From Vibrio cortegadensis (GTDB lineage Bacteria > Pseudomonadota > Gammaproteobacteria > Enterobacterales > Vibrionaceae), in contig NZ_AP025473.1 of the NCBI RefSeq assembly GCF_024347395.1, positions 620,001 through 684,000 on the forward strand: 64,000 nt of DNA, given 5' to 3'. This document shows positions 1-8,820 of this stretch, one piece after another; the first letter of the stretch is position 1; the number at the start of each line of letters is the position of its first letter. The notes under the pieces are model-generated. The model saw nothing but the letters and a program-made list of their open reading frames with translations, did not search any database and was not told the origin of the DNA. The translations under genes and the position numbers were made by a program.

Positions 1-595
1 AGGCTAGAACAATGACCTGCGTAATCGGGTTATTGATATCTTTAGAAAAAGAAGTCGACACAACCTTGGATCCATCGACCACTCTTTGCTTGAGAGTGGC
101 TCGAACATCTAATCTTCCAACAATGGCTGATTTTATATGGGTTTTCTTTTTTTGAACCACGGGCAAGGCATGTTTAGATGCGTTGACTAAAAGGTTAACC
201 CATTGAATGGCGAGCATCAGTTCTAGTACTGTTCCCTCCATGCTTTTTTCCTGTTTTATCGATTTTTTCGTATCAATGGGGATAAAGTTATTGATAGGAA
301 AATTATCGATAAAAAAAGAAAAGGGAAAGCGCGGAGCAATATCAAGATTTATCCCATCGAAAAATATGGCTCCCACATATCTTCCCGTCCACCATGTGCC
401 TTTGCCATCACAGTAAACAATCGGCTCCATTTCACGAGATGCATTGGTATAACGTAATACGTCGTTGTTGTTTAGATTATAATCACCAAGTCTCTGCAAC
501 CAATTTATCGCTTGGTCAATTTTATTTTTTGCAGTTCCACCAAAGTAAGTTTTAGCGAACTGATTAATATCAATTTGACTACAATCCTTCAGCAT
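1..595 (-). CDS. mcrC: McrC-like restriction system component (C-terminus cut by window edge)
   Basis: This is an open frame on the minus strand that starts at ATG 595 and runs off the left edge with no stop, giving about 198 residues. The start overlaps the stop of the preceding mcrB-like gene by one base (TAATG), which implies translational coupling. Visible features are a central segment with APRFPFSFF and a later GRLDVRATLKQR stretch, which resemble the body of McrC/LlaJI-type proteins. In that family the C-terminal half carries a PD-(D/E)XK nuclease that joins the McrB GTPase ring to cut methylated DNA. That nuclease half would lie outside the window, so an intact active site cannot be confirmed. 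The assignment rests mainly on position after McrB plus this weak motif likeness. Confidence 0.6.
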   Translation of the reverse strand, partial: MLKDCSQIDINQFAKTYFGGTAKNKIDQAINWLQRLGDYNLNNNDVLRYTNASREMEPIVYCDGKGTWWTGRYVGAIFFDGINLDIAPRFPFSFFIDNFPINNFIPIDTKKSIKQEKSMEGTVLELMLAIQWVNLLVNASKHALPVVQKKKTHIKSAIVGRLDVRATLKQRVVDGSKVVSTSFSKDINNPITQVIVLA

Positions 596-2370
596 TAGTT
601 ACCCTTATTAGGGTTAAATGATTTTTTAAGACGAGCTAATACTTGCTTTTTGCTTTCCTTATCTATGCCTGAAAGATACTCTTTTAATAATGGTTCTAAT
701 GAGTAGTTCCAAAGTTTTGTGATGGGTTCATACCAGCCGCTTTCTCTAAATAGATAGGTTGTTTTCTTTGGTTGCGACATTAATGCTTCTTGTAAGAAGA
801 TCACGCTATCGATAAAGAAAACGTGGCCGAGTTTAAAATCTTCACCTAATTCACTTTCATTAGATATTTCGTCATTCAAATTGTTGGCAGCTTCGACTAA
901 TTTAATAAAGTCATCTTCTACCGCACTGAACTCTTTAGATATTTTACCTTGAACGAATTTAGTCCAATTATTTTGGCAAATATCAAATAGCGCTTCTGGG
1001 CAGTATGTGGCTTCAATCCATAGAAAACGTCTTCTGAGTGCAAAATCTAGTTGCTCGACTGAGTGATCTATAAGGTTCATGGTGCCAATGACATAGAGGT
1101 TGGCTGGGATTGTTAATGTCATTGGTTCAGTGTCAGTGTTACCGATTAAGTCGATCGCCTCACCTCTATTTTCAAGAGCGCTAAAGCATTCACCAAATAA
1201 TCGGCTGAGGTCGACTCGGTTTATTTCGTCTAAAATCAGAACGTGAGGAAGTTCAGGTTCAGACTTCATCTTGTCTATCAGGTTTAATAGATAGCCCTTT
1301 TTATATACAGTGTTGCCGCCTTGAAAGTGCATACCACGAACAAAGTCTTCATAGCTATAGGCTGGATGCAGTTGTAAGCGATGTATATTATTTTCATGGG
1401 CAATCTTTAATTTAGCTTGTCCTTCTTCTTTGAATAGATGACTACCAAGTGATTTCGCTAGCTGATGGTTGATCATCTCTTTCGCTAACTCTTTTGCTCT
1501 GTAGGTTTTACTTGTTCCTGGAGGCCCATACAAAACGATCTGTTTTTTATATTCCAACAATGATGAATCTGGATTGTCTTTATTTGAAGATGAACCTTGC
1601 AGCCAAAACTTTTTAAGATCTTCATCATAGAAATTGACCTCTTTGCCTCTGATTTCGGCAAGATTTGTTTTAATCATGCGTATTTTTTGGTCTACATCGG
1701 CATTTTTAATCATGTCCGAATTCTCTATTAGCCCTTCAAAAGCGTTCACTAATTTAGTTTTCTCGCCTTGGCTAATGATTGGCTCGTATTGATTTGAGAA
1801 TAAGAGGTGCAGTAGTGCGTGGCGAGATTGAGGTGTTCTTCCTTCTAACTCATCAAGGTTGTCGATCAAATATTGAAATTCTGCATGATTAGTTTCTTGT
1901 AGTAAGCGCTCTCGTTCTGTTTCACTAAAGTCGAACCACTTAGAAAATACGGTAATAGGATAGAAAACCTCTCTAAATTTATTAGTGTTATATCCCATTC
2001 CACCACTCGCAATCCCGTAGAAATCCAAACATTCAATGCTAAACGAAAAATCAAAATTCTGGCTATCTGGGATGAGAGAGATCAAATAATTTATATTGCT
2101 AGATTTTGTAGAGCAGCTAATACTGGTTGGGATAAAGTAATAGATAGTCAGTATTTCAACCATGAGTAGATGAAGTGATGGAGCTTTCCCGTCAAGCTGA
2201 GTTTTAATTTTGTCTGAAAAGGATTTGTTTTTATCCTCATCGGGAGAACCTAGCGTCGCCGCTTTCAAATTATTGAAATTTTCTTGGGTCCATAGATCGC
2301 CGTTACCATTGAGAGACCCACCTTTGGTTAGCACTTCTTTTAATTTACTAACGAAATCTATTTTGTTCAT
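595..2370 (-). CDS. mcrB: McrB-like AAA+ GTPase of a type IV (5-methylcytosine) restriction system
   Basis: This is a motor subunit of a McrBC-type system, 591 residues from ATG 2370. That start has an AGGT ribosome site a few bases upstream; the frame stays open to 2442 but without a comparable site. Visible motifs (numbered from the 2370 start) are Walker A GPPGTSKT at about 282-289, Walker B LILDEINR at about 378-385, and GTMNLIDHS near 429, the position of the MNxxDR-type signature that distinguishes McrB from other AAA+ proteins, followed by an arginine-rich LRRRF segment. The first 270 residues are unlike known methyl-readers that I can recognise and probably hold the target-recognition domain. 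The gene is followed by mcrC with a one-base overlap. A MoxR-like or LlaJI-type ATPase is the main alternative. Confidence 0.8.
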   Translation of the reverse strand: MNKIDFVSKLKEVLTKGGSLNGNGDLWTQENFNNLKAATLGSPDEDKNKSFSDKIKTQLDGKAPSLHLLMVEILTIYYFIPTSISCSTKSSNINYLISLIPDSQNFDFSFSIECLDFYGIASGGMGYNTNKFREVFYPITVFSKWFDFSETERERLLQETNHAEFQYLIDNLDELEGRTPQSRHALLHLLFSNQYEPIISQGEKTKLVNAFEGLIENSDMIKNADVDQKIRMIKTNLAEIRGKEVNFYDEDLKKFWLQGSSSNKDNPDSSLLEYKKQIVLYGPPGTSKTYRAKELAKEMINHQLAKSLGSHLFKEEGQAKLKIAHENNIHRLQLHPAYSYEDFVRGMHFQGGNTVYKKGYLLNLIDKMKSEPELPHVLILDEINRVDLSRLFGECFSALENRGEAIDLIGNTDTEPMTLTIPANLYVIGTMNLIDHSVEQLDFALRRRFLWIEATYCPEALFDICQNNWTKFVQGKISKEFSAVEDDFIKLVEAANNLNDEISNESELGEDFKLGHVFFIDSVIFLQEALMSQPKKTTYLFRESGWYEPITKLWNYSLEPLLKEYLSGIDKESKKQVLARLKKSFNPNKGN

Positions 2371-2488
2371 TTTATTACCTGTTCTAAATTCGGTGTCTTG
2401 TTTATTGTGGTCGGTTTGCTTCATAGCATGAGCATATGTCATCCATTTACCTAGAGTAGGTTCAATCTCGATGACTCTGTTTCAACCG

Positions 2489-3064
2489 TTATTCATCTAG
2501 CTTGATACCGGCCTTGTTAAAAAAATCTGCGACTTGGCGGTCATGGATGACTTGCTCATTTGCACTCATTACTGGTGCTACGGCTTCCGGCCTTTTATAG
2601 ATCGAAGTGCCACAACTTCTAAGTGAATAGTCTTGTGTCACCGCGCAGATCTGTTCCCAAACACACCACTCAAGGTCGATGGTTTTAAGTGGTTCTGCGC
2701 TTCTGACAAACGGAAAAAGTCGCTCTATTCTCGATTGAGTTTCTAGCAGGAGTGTGTAGCTTGAAGAGTCTTCTTCGCTCTCCTGCCAATATTGTAGATC
2801 TTGGTGGATCGCAATGATCATGTCAGGTTGAGTTAATGGTTCTGAGAACGCGATTTCAAAGCTATCTTGGAGCGTATCGTCATTCATATTGTGTGTTTCT
2901 TCTGCTCTCGATTTATTGAAGCACTCTTCCATGTAGGTAAAAACATCTAATACCAGCGACATTCGAGTACTCATGTACAAATTGGCCGGGTGGCTATTTT
3001 TTTTAGCCTGTCTTTGCCTCTGCGATAGTTTGGCTTTATTTTGTGTGATTCGTTTTCTTTTCAT
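2489..3064 (-). CDS. uncharacterised 191-residue protein upstream of mcrB
   Basis: I do not recognise this protein. It has a very basic N-terminal tail (MKRKRITQNKAK followed by QRQRQ), then an acidic, Glu-rich middle, four cysteines and no membrane segment or signal peptide. The gene lies on the same strand as mcrB, about 120 bases before the preferred mcrB start, so the three genes probably form one transcript. The basic tail would suit nucleic-acid or ribosome contact, but that is only inference. It could be a regulatory or specificity partner of the McrBC pair or an unrelated neighbour. Confidence 0.6.
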   Translation of the reverse strand: MKRKRITQNKAKLSQRQRQAKKNSHPANLYMSTRMSLVLDVFTYMEECFNKSRAEETHNMNDDTLQDSFEIAFSEPLTQPDMIIAIHQDLQYWQESEEDSSSYTLLLETQSRIERLFPFVRSAEPLKTIDLEWCVWEQICAVTQDYSLRSCGTSIYKRPEAVAPVMSANEQVIHDRQVADFFNKAGIKLDE

Positions 3065-3296
3065 TTCAATATCTATCTTGAGTCAGTCACTGGATCGTAC
3101 CACAGAATGTTTTAGCGAGATGTGTCATGGATGGTTTGTGGTGAGTCGACCTTCCCAATAAGCAATAAGCTCAATGAGTCTGAATTGTTGGTTTTGAATC
3201 CATGATATCGTGATTTTGTTCGTTATTTTGATATGTATACTATTACAACATATTACTCTGTAAGGAGATCGTTTAGTATCAGTTCATGCAGTAAAT

Positions 3297-4787
3297 TTGA
3301 TTACGGAGAGCGTAGATTTGTCATCTCATATTGATTTTTTTTCAAGGGCGCAAGGGGCATTACTAGGGTTAGCATTGGGAGACGCTTTAGGAACAACGCT
3401 TGAATTTCAGCCTAAAGATACTTTTGAACCCATTACCGATCTTTGCGGTGGAGGGCCGTTTAACCTTCAAGCTGGTCAATGGACGGATGATACATCAATG
3501 GCGCTCTGCTTAGCTGATTCATTGCTTTCTTGCCAAGGACACAATGCAAAAGATCAAGTTGAGCGCTATATTCGTTGGCGTGACACTGGGTACAATTCGC
3601 CGACTGGCCGATGTTTTGATATTGGTAATACCGTGTCTGAATCGCTAAGAGCTTATGAGAAAACCCATAACCCTGAATCTGGGTTAACCAATGAATACTC
3701 AGCAGGAAATGGCAGTATCATGCGCCTTGCTCCTATCGTTATTTTCTATTCTCAGCATAAAGGACATACTCCTGATCAAATTCAATCGCTGGCAGTACAA
3801 AGCTCATTAACGACTCATGGTGAAGAGCAGTGTGTTGAAGCTTGTAAAATACTCGCTTATTTATTGAATTTGATTATTTTCAATGAGCTAGATAAGAGTG
3901 CATTGATTGATAATGTACTCGCTACTTTTCCTATTGATGAACAACGAGGGAAGGGGAGTAATAAATTACGTAGAGCGATCGAAAAAGCAGCCGATGCTGA
4001 AACAACACGCGATGAAATTTTTGGGCGAGGTTATGTGGTTGACTCTTTACAAGCAGCGGTTTGGTGTTTTTTACAGACCAATTCTTTTGCTGAAGGTGCG
4101 TTGCTAGCTGCTAACCTTGGTGATGATGCCGATACTACAGCGGCTATATACGGACAGATAGCGGGTGCACATTACGGTTTGGATGCCCTACCTGTAGAGT
4201 GGTTAGAAAAACTGGCATGGCGAGAGACAATTTCAGAAACGGCAATAATGCTCGCGCTTTATGACAACTCACCTGACAGTAATAGAATGTATTTTAAGTT
4301 TAAAAAGCCTGAACAAGTTGTGTCGCTTGACGATGAAAATTTATCAGAAGAACAGCAAGGAAAGAATAAACAGCGGTGCCCAACTTTAGATCTATCTATG
4401 CCTCAAACGTATTCAACGTTACTTGATCATATTCAAGAATTCTTTAGATACACTTTTGATATACCGACGCTCTCGATCTCAGGCACGACCAATATCTATG
4501 AGGATCTTGATAGGCTTTATTATTCACTCGATGATGATTCTGAAGCGACGAATGGGCGATTATTCTGTGATAAAAATGGTAATGGTGGGATGTCGGATCG
4601 TGGCTTAGTGGCCTACTTGACTTTGTGTCATGAATTACCAGATACGATGGGAATCAACGGGAAAAATTCAGAAATTGAAGGTTATGATTTAGTCATTGAT
4701 GGCCTTGATTCGGAATGGAAAACGGTGGGCGAATTTATTGAAACTTTCTTGGAAGTGAACCGCTGCTATTTGGCCAAATCTTCGTAG
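3297..4787 (+). CDS. ADP-ribosylglycohydrolase (DraG/ARH-like) with an extra C-terminal domain
   Basis: The first ~315 residues are an ADP-ribosylglycohydrolase fold, an all-alpha enzyme with a binuclear Mg site that removes ADP-ribose from proteins or other acceptors. The family's metal motifs are visible: GALLGLALGDALG (20-32), GQWTDDTSMAL with TDDT at 63-66, and NLGDDADTTAA with GDDADT at 275-280. Residues ~325-496 form an additional acidic domain that I do not recognise. There is no ATG at the front: the open frame begins with TTG 3297, and a second TTG at 3318 has GGAGAG just upstream and may be the true start. The gene is divergent from the mcrBC-like operon across 231 bases, so a role in the same defence neighbourhood is possible but unproven. 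Confidence 0.85.
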   Translation: MITESVDLSSHIDFFSRAQGALLGLALGDALGTTLEFQPKDTFEPITDLCGGGPFNLQAGQWTDDTSMALCLADSLLSCQGHNAKDQVERYIRWRDTGYNSPTGRCFDIGNTVSESLRAYEKTHNPESGLTNEYSAGNGSIMRLAPIVIFYSQHKGHTPDQIQSLAVQSSLTTHGEEQCVEACKILAYLLNLIIFNELDKSALIDNVLATFPIDEQRGKGSNKLRRAIEKAADAETTRDEIFGRGYVVDSLQAAVWCFLQTNSFAEGALLAANLGDDADTTAAIYGQIAGAHYGLDALPVEWLEKLAWRETISETAIMLALYDNSPDSNRMYFKFKKPEQVVSLDDENLSEEQQGKNKQRCPTLDLSMPQTYSTLLDHIQEFFRYTFDIPTLSISGTTNIYEDLDRLYYSLDDDSEATNGRLFCDKNGNGGMSDRGLVAYLTLCHELPDTMGINGKNSEIEGYDLVIDGLDSEWKTVGEFIETFLEVNRCYLAKSS

Positions 4788-4841
4788 TCTTTAAGTCACT
4801 ATTGCAGTCGAATCTGCGATCTGTTCATCACTAAAAGGTGA

Positions 4842-4991
4842 AGCCCGACATTCGGCACTGTTGGGCGTCTCGTCACCGAAGGTCCACCAGAAGAGGTGCT
4901 GACAGAAACACTACTTAGCCATGTTTTCGATCTCAAAGCTTGAGTGTTCCGTGACCCTATTTCAAATACACCGATGTGTGTGGCGATTTGA
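4842..4991 (+). pseudogene. C-terminal remnant of an iron-siderophore-type ABC transporter ATPase
   Basis: Translated in the plus frame containing 4860 (GTT), this stretch reads GRLVTEGPPEEVLTETLLS then HVFDLKA, a TGA stop at 4941-4943, and continues RDPISNTPM before a second stop at 4989-4991. The G-x-x-V-x-E-G-P-P-E-E-V-L-T pattern followed by VFDL and DPxSxTPM is the usual tail of FhuC/FecE/BtuD-type ATPases. There is no Walker A, signature or Walker B region upstream; that sequence is replaced by the ADP-ribosylglycohydrolase gene. So only the last ~50 codons survive, with an internal stop. Confidence 0.65.
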
Positions 4992-5040
4992 TGTTAGAAA
5001 GCAATACTGTTAAACCTGAGACGCGACCTAGATAACTACT

Positions 5041-5080
5041 ATAAACCGCTCACGCATATAATAAGTGAGCGGTTTTATTT
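5041..5080. terminator. bidirectional rho-independent terminator
   Basis: AAACCGCTCAC and GTGAGCGGTTT pair around a short AT-rich loop, followed by a T-rich stretch on the plus strand and preceded by an A-rich one. It sits 22 bases past the end of the toxin gene on the minus strand, so it most likely ends that transcript. Confidence 0.8.
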
Positions 5081-5101
5081 GGTTTAATAATCTAAAAAAT
5101 A

Positions 5102-6901
5102 TTATGGCTTAATAGAACTAAAATCCGTGAAACGACTGGTGTAAAGTACGCTTTCAGGCATATTCTCTGTGTCGTCGAGCGTAATAACGCTAGGTACTTC
5201 TGTTGAAGCATCGATTGAATTGATCGTCCTGTTATTATTCACTGTGTACAGAACATCATTAGCAAACCCGTTAGGCTCTTGCCAGTACCAGATCTGAGTA
5301 TTTCGAGCAAAGTCATCTTGACAATCGGAACTCAGCGTTAATTGGCCATCTGCCGTTTCTAAGCATTGGTCGATATTGGCGACGCTACGGTATCTTTTCT
5401 CTTGATCATAAATAAAGGATTGAGATTTAGAGCCATCGATACAATCTTTAAACTGTAACGACTTATTGGTTACCACCGTCAAACATTGCGCGTTCTCTTG
5501 GCTTAAGTAAGTGGATTTAATGGTTACGGCGTCAGCCCCTAAGAACCACGGACTATTCCAATCAACGGTTACAGAAAATTGATCTGAATAAGTCAGCTTT
5601 TCAAAGTCACGACCAGTATCCCAGTCAGAGTCACTTCCTGTATTACTATTCCATAATTGGCTACCCGATGCGTAACGACGACCAATAATCCAACGGTTAT
5701 GACCAAATAGAGCGAGGCTATCTACAGTGGTTTTGACAACAATATCAGATGAGCCATTTGTGTCTTCTTTCGCTGCCACTTTTGCTACAAAATCAGGACG
5801 TAATCCGCTAATAGCCAAAGAGTTATTTTCTCTTAGATTATCAAAATTCCAAGGGTTACCTCGACGTTCATCGTAGTCCCAGCACCAGCCATCTGCGGTG
5901 CCTAAATTGCAGAAACCATGTTCAGGATCCAATGACGACCCATATTTATTATTTACATATTTAATGTTGTAGCCGTCTTTATTGGTTTTAGTCACTAGGC
6001 CAAACTGTTTTTTATTGGTGATGCTGTATTTATCCGTAAACTTATATTCAATATCTTTGATTGGTATTTTAGGAGAGAACCCTAAACCAACTTTAATGCT
6101 AGTACTTGTTTCTTTCTCGATTTTTGACTCCACTTGATCTTGCATTCGTGGGTAGAGATCGTTGAGATAAATCTGACCTGATAACAGCTTGGTAGGGTCA
6201 TTAATCTTAATATTGACATCAATAGCATCAAGATATTCGTTGTAGACATAGTTTGTATTACTATTATGATTCCAGCGACGGTAAATATCAGACCAGCTAT
6301 CTGCCATCCCCATATCAACACCAGAGCCTTCCGCCAATACGATTTCTACATACTTATCTTTGTCGCCAGAACGAGCATAAAATGGGGACTTGCTGTAGTA
6401 GCGAACTTTGTATTTTAACGTGACATTCCCTTTGCCTTTTCTTTCAACATTGAAGCGACGGTGGACAATAAATTCCATCACATTGCCACTATCTTGGGAT
6501 GCAGACCTCTTACTACGGCTTCGCTTATTGAGTTCAGTCATTAAGTTAGATGCGAGATATTCAGGATCAAGATCATCAAGAAGATATATACCCCTTTTTT
6601 CAATCTCACTTGGTTTAGTCACCAATACGTACTGGCTATCAACACCAAGCCCTAATAACTCAGACGTGAATGTTTTTCTCTCTTCCTTGGCTATGTCACT
6701 CAAGTTTAAGAGGTAGTAATTACAGCCAGTGGGAACACTTTTTTCAACGCCGTATAAATGACATTGTGGTTGAAAGTATGGTGTCGATGACTGAATTAAA
6801 TCTGCAATTGGATCGGTTTGATCAAGGTTCGATGCATAGCATATTGAACTGGAAGCCATCAATAAACTTAAGCCGAGGAAGGAACTAGAAATGTTGCTCA
6901 T
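5102..6901 (-). CDS. secreted leukocidin-family beta-barrel pore-forming cytolysin with C-terminal ricin-type lectin domain
   Basis: This protein resembles V. cholerae cytolysin (HlyA/VCC) and V. vulnificus VvhA. Residues 1-23 form a signal peptide ending CYA. A pro-region (~24-132) ends in a dibasic RSRSKRS site at ~127-133, where a furin- or trypsin-like protease would cut. Residues ~140-455 are the leukocidin/haemolysin pore domain, with the typical DWNSPWFLGADAV close near its end. Residues ~455-550 look like a beta-trefoil lectin, with paired cysteines and a final IWYWQEPNG repeat. At 599 residues it lies between VvhA (~470) and VCC (~740), so it appears to lack the second C-terminal lectin (beta-prism) domain of VCC. 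The gene stands alone between a terminator and a long AT-rich leader. Toxicity to a particular host is not shown. Confidence 0.88.
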   Translation of the reverse strand: MSNISSSFLGLSLLMASSSICYASNLDQTDPIADLIQSSTPYFQPQCHLYGVEKSVPTGCNYYLLNLSDIAKEERKTFTSELLGLGVDSQYVLVTKPSEIEKRGIYLLDDLDPEYLASNLMTELNKRSRSKRSASQDSGNVMEFIVHRRFNVERKGKGNVTLKYKVRYYSKSPFYARSGDKDKYVEIVLAEGSGVDMGMADSWSDIYRRWNHNSNTNYVYNEYLDAIDVNIKINDPTKLLSGQIYLNDLYPRMQDQVESKIEKETSTSIKVGLGFSPKIPIKDIEYKFTDKYSITNKKQFGLVTKTNKDGYNIKYVNNKYGSSLDPEHGFCNLGTADGWCWDYDERRGNPWNFDNLRENNSLAISGLRPDFVAKVAAKEDTNGSSDIVVKTTVDSLALFGHNRWIIGRRYASGSQLWNSNTGSDSDWDTGRDFEKLTYSDQFSVTVDWNSPWFLGADAVTIKSTYLSQENAQCLTVVTNKSLQFKDCIDGSKSQSFIYDQEKRYRSVANIDQCLETADGQLTLSSDCQDDFARNTQIWYWQEPNGFANDVLYTVNNNRTINSIDASTEVPSVITLDDTENMPESVLYTSRFTDFSSIKP

Positions 6902-7326
6902 GTTATATCCTTTTGTTTAAAAGTAGATATAAATCAACCTATTGGATTGATTGTCACGAGGATATTACTCTGTTTTATATTGTTGACTTTATAAAATGAA
7001 TGAATGTGTGATTCTGGTATGAAAAATAATCAATTTGTTGATTTTTAAGGAAGTGCTAATGTATTGAGTCGAGAATGGAGCGATTGGTGAATTAAAAATC
7101 TTAAATTGAGAGAGCAAGAATTAATTAATTTTTGGGGTCGATAGGGTTGTAAGCTATTTATATTTTCCCTAGTAACCTTGAGAAAGAACGTAGATTGACC
7201 ATTGAGCCTATGGCGGCGAGAGATCTTACCCTGGTTGAGGATGTAAGAAGGATCCATTCATCAATCTCAGGGTTTATTAGTAGGATAAAGTTAGGCGTCT
7301 TGTTGCCTGATATTTAATTTTTTTCA
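6902..7326. other. 425-bp AT-rich gap upstream of the cytolysin
   Basis: I see no convincing gene here. A 70-codon minus-strand frame at 7045-7257 has no ribosome site and no recognisable features. The part next to 6902 presumably holds the toxin promoter, and its AT-richness would suit H-NS-type silencing, but no specific site is clear. Confidence 0.5.
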
Positions 7327-7695
7327 CTAACGGCTAATCAGCATTTCTAGTAACGACGAAAGCAGCAGCAGAGAAAGTAGTAGTGTTAACATTGAAGGAA
7401 TGGCTTCTTTCCAAGTATCAAATTTGAAATGGAAGTACATTGCTCCCACAGAAGTTAACGCAATTAACCCTGCACCTAGAGAATTTAGCAACGACTCTTC
7501 CGTAATCATTCCTACGAGCATTCCTATTGCACCGATAGCTTCAATTACCCCAACGGCAACCATTAAAGCTCGGTTAAGGCCATACTTATGAAAGAAGGCT
7601 AATTGAGGTTCAAATACGGGCTTGATCCATCCAAATATTTTAATGGAACTTGCAAACAAAAAAAATGTAATCAGCAACCCTTGAATAATCGACAT
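7327..7695 (-). CDS. DoxX-like four-helix membrane protein
   Basis: This is a 122-residue integral membrane protein with four predicted helices (roughly 1-20, 44-64, 70-92 and 98-118) and a conserved Lys-Phe stretch before the second helix, as in the DoxX/DoxX-like family. The family is widespread and often linked to redox or thiol stress, but the reaction is not defined for most members. The gene is divergent from a LysR regulator across about 100 bases and is its most likely target. AAGGAGATAAACTT precedes the start on the minus strand, a good ribosome site. Confidence 0.75.
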   Translation of the reverse strand: MSIIQGLLITFFLFASSIKIFGWIKPVFEPQLAFFHKYGLNRALMVAVGVIEAIGAIGMLVGMITEESLLNSLGAGLIALTSVGAMYFHFKFDTWKEAIPSMLTLLLSLLLLSSLLEMLISR

Positions 7696-7798
7696 ATAAG
7701 TTTATCTCCTTATTAATTTGATATGGCTATTTAAGCATTCCTAAATCATCATAAGTAGACTACTATTTGACTTATTATGATTCTAAATAGGAATGCAT

Positions 7799-8695
7799 AT
7801 GGATAAAATTCAATGCTTAACTGTTTTTACCCGCGTTGCTTTTCATGGAACATTTACGGCTGCTGCAAATGAACTAAATATCACTCAAAGCGCTGTGAGC
7901 AAGAAGATAGCTTGGTTAGAGAAAGAGATTGGTATCACATTATTCCACCGTCATTCTCGTGCAATCAGCCTTACAAACGGTGGGAAACAATATTTGAAGT
8001 TAGCGATAAAGCTGACTGAAGAGTTGAGTACATTTGAATCTCAGTTAAGGCAAGAACAAACTATTGTATCGGGTAAATTGAAACTATCAGTACCTAGTGC
8101 ATTTAGCGTGCGTTTGCTTTCTTCACCACTCAACGAGTTTATGAATTTGAACCCTAATTTAACCGTTGATGTGTCGGTATCAGATAAGTTAGTTAATTTG
8201 GTTGAAGATGAGATTGATATTGCAATTCGAGCAAGTTATCTCAAAGATTCGGGGTTAAAAGCTAAGTGGCTGATGGACAATGAGCTTGTCTATTTTGCGT
8301 CAGTCGATTATTTAGCGAGCCATCCGCCAATTATGAAAGCAAGGGATTTGGAGCAGCATAAGTGCCTTACCTATGCCCTATCTAACCCATCAAACTTGTG
8401 GCGATTTTATGATGGAAAAGAAGAGCTAAGAATAAAAGTGCATGAGCGAATTAGAAGTGACAATCCCGAAATGTTAGTGAAGATGGCAAAACTTGGCCAG
8501 GGTGTGACTGGAATGCCTAAGTGGATGGTAGAAAAAGAACTAAAATCAAATGAGCTAAAAATAATATTGGATCAGTATCAGCCTTTTAAATTGCCTATGT
8601 ATCTAATTTATAAAGATGTAGATCACCAACCACAAAGTATTCGTTCCTTTATAGATTTTCTATCCGATTACTTCTTTCGAAATGAAAAAAGATAG
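7799..8695 (+). CDS. LysR-family transcriptional regulator
   Basis: This is a LysR-type activator/repressor of about 298 residues. The N-terminal winged helix shows the family pattern FTAAANELNITQSAVSKKI then LEKEIGITLFHR, and the rest is the effector-binding periplasmic-binding-protein-like domain. It belongs to the CrgA/AaeR-like type with a short linker. Two in-frame ATGs exist at 7793 and 7799; AGGA at 7789-7792 touches the first and is six bases from the second, so 7799 is preferred. It is divergent from the DoxX-like gene, the usual LysR arrangement. The inducer is unknown. Confidence 0.9.
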   Translation: MDKIQCLTVFTRVAFHGTFTAAANELNITQSAVSKKIAWLEKEIGITLFHRHSRAISLTNGGKQYLKLAIKLTEELSTFESQLRQEQTIVSGKLKLSVPSAFSVRLLSSPLNEFMNLNPNLTVDVSVSDKLVNLVEDEIDIAIRASYLKDSGLKAKWLMDNELVYFASVDYLASHPPIMKARDLEQHKCLTYALSNPSNLWRFYDGKEELRIKVHERIRSDNPEMLVKMAKLGQGVTGMPKWMVEKELKSNELKIILDQYQPFKLPMYLIYKDVDHQPQSIRSFIDFLSDYFFRNEKR

Positions 8696-8820
8696 AACAG
8701 CACCAAGTAAATCGAAAAACGTAAGGGTATTCCATTTTTGAGATCATTCATATTTGGTTGAGTTTATTCGATCAAAAATTCAGAGAAATATGATGGAGCT
8801 ACCCATGTTTGCCGTCAGCA

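Noticed and set aside
207..416. 69-codon plus-strand frame
   Set aside because: It lies antisense to the McrC-like gene, whose frame is longer and coupled to mcrB.
4788..5101. Integron attC or VCR-type repeat
   Set aside because: The conserved AACAAACGCC-type ends are absent; the sequence is better explained as an ABC ATPase remnant and a terminator.
7045..7257. 70-codon minus-strand frame
   Set aside because: No ribosome site, no recognisable features, low-complexity AT-rich context upstream of the toxin gene.
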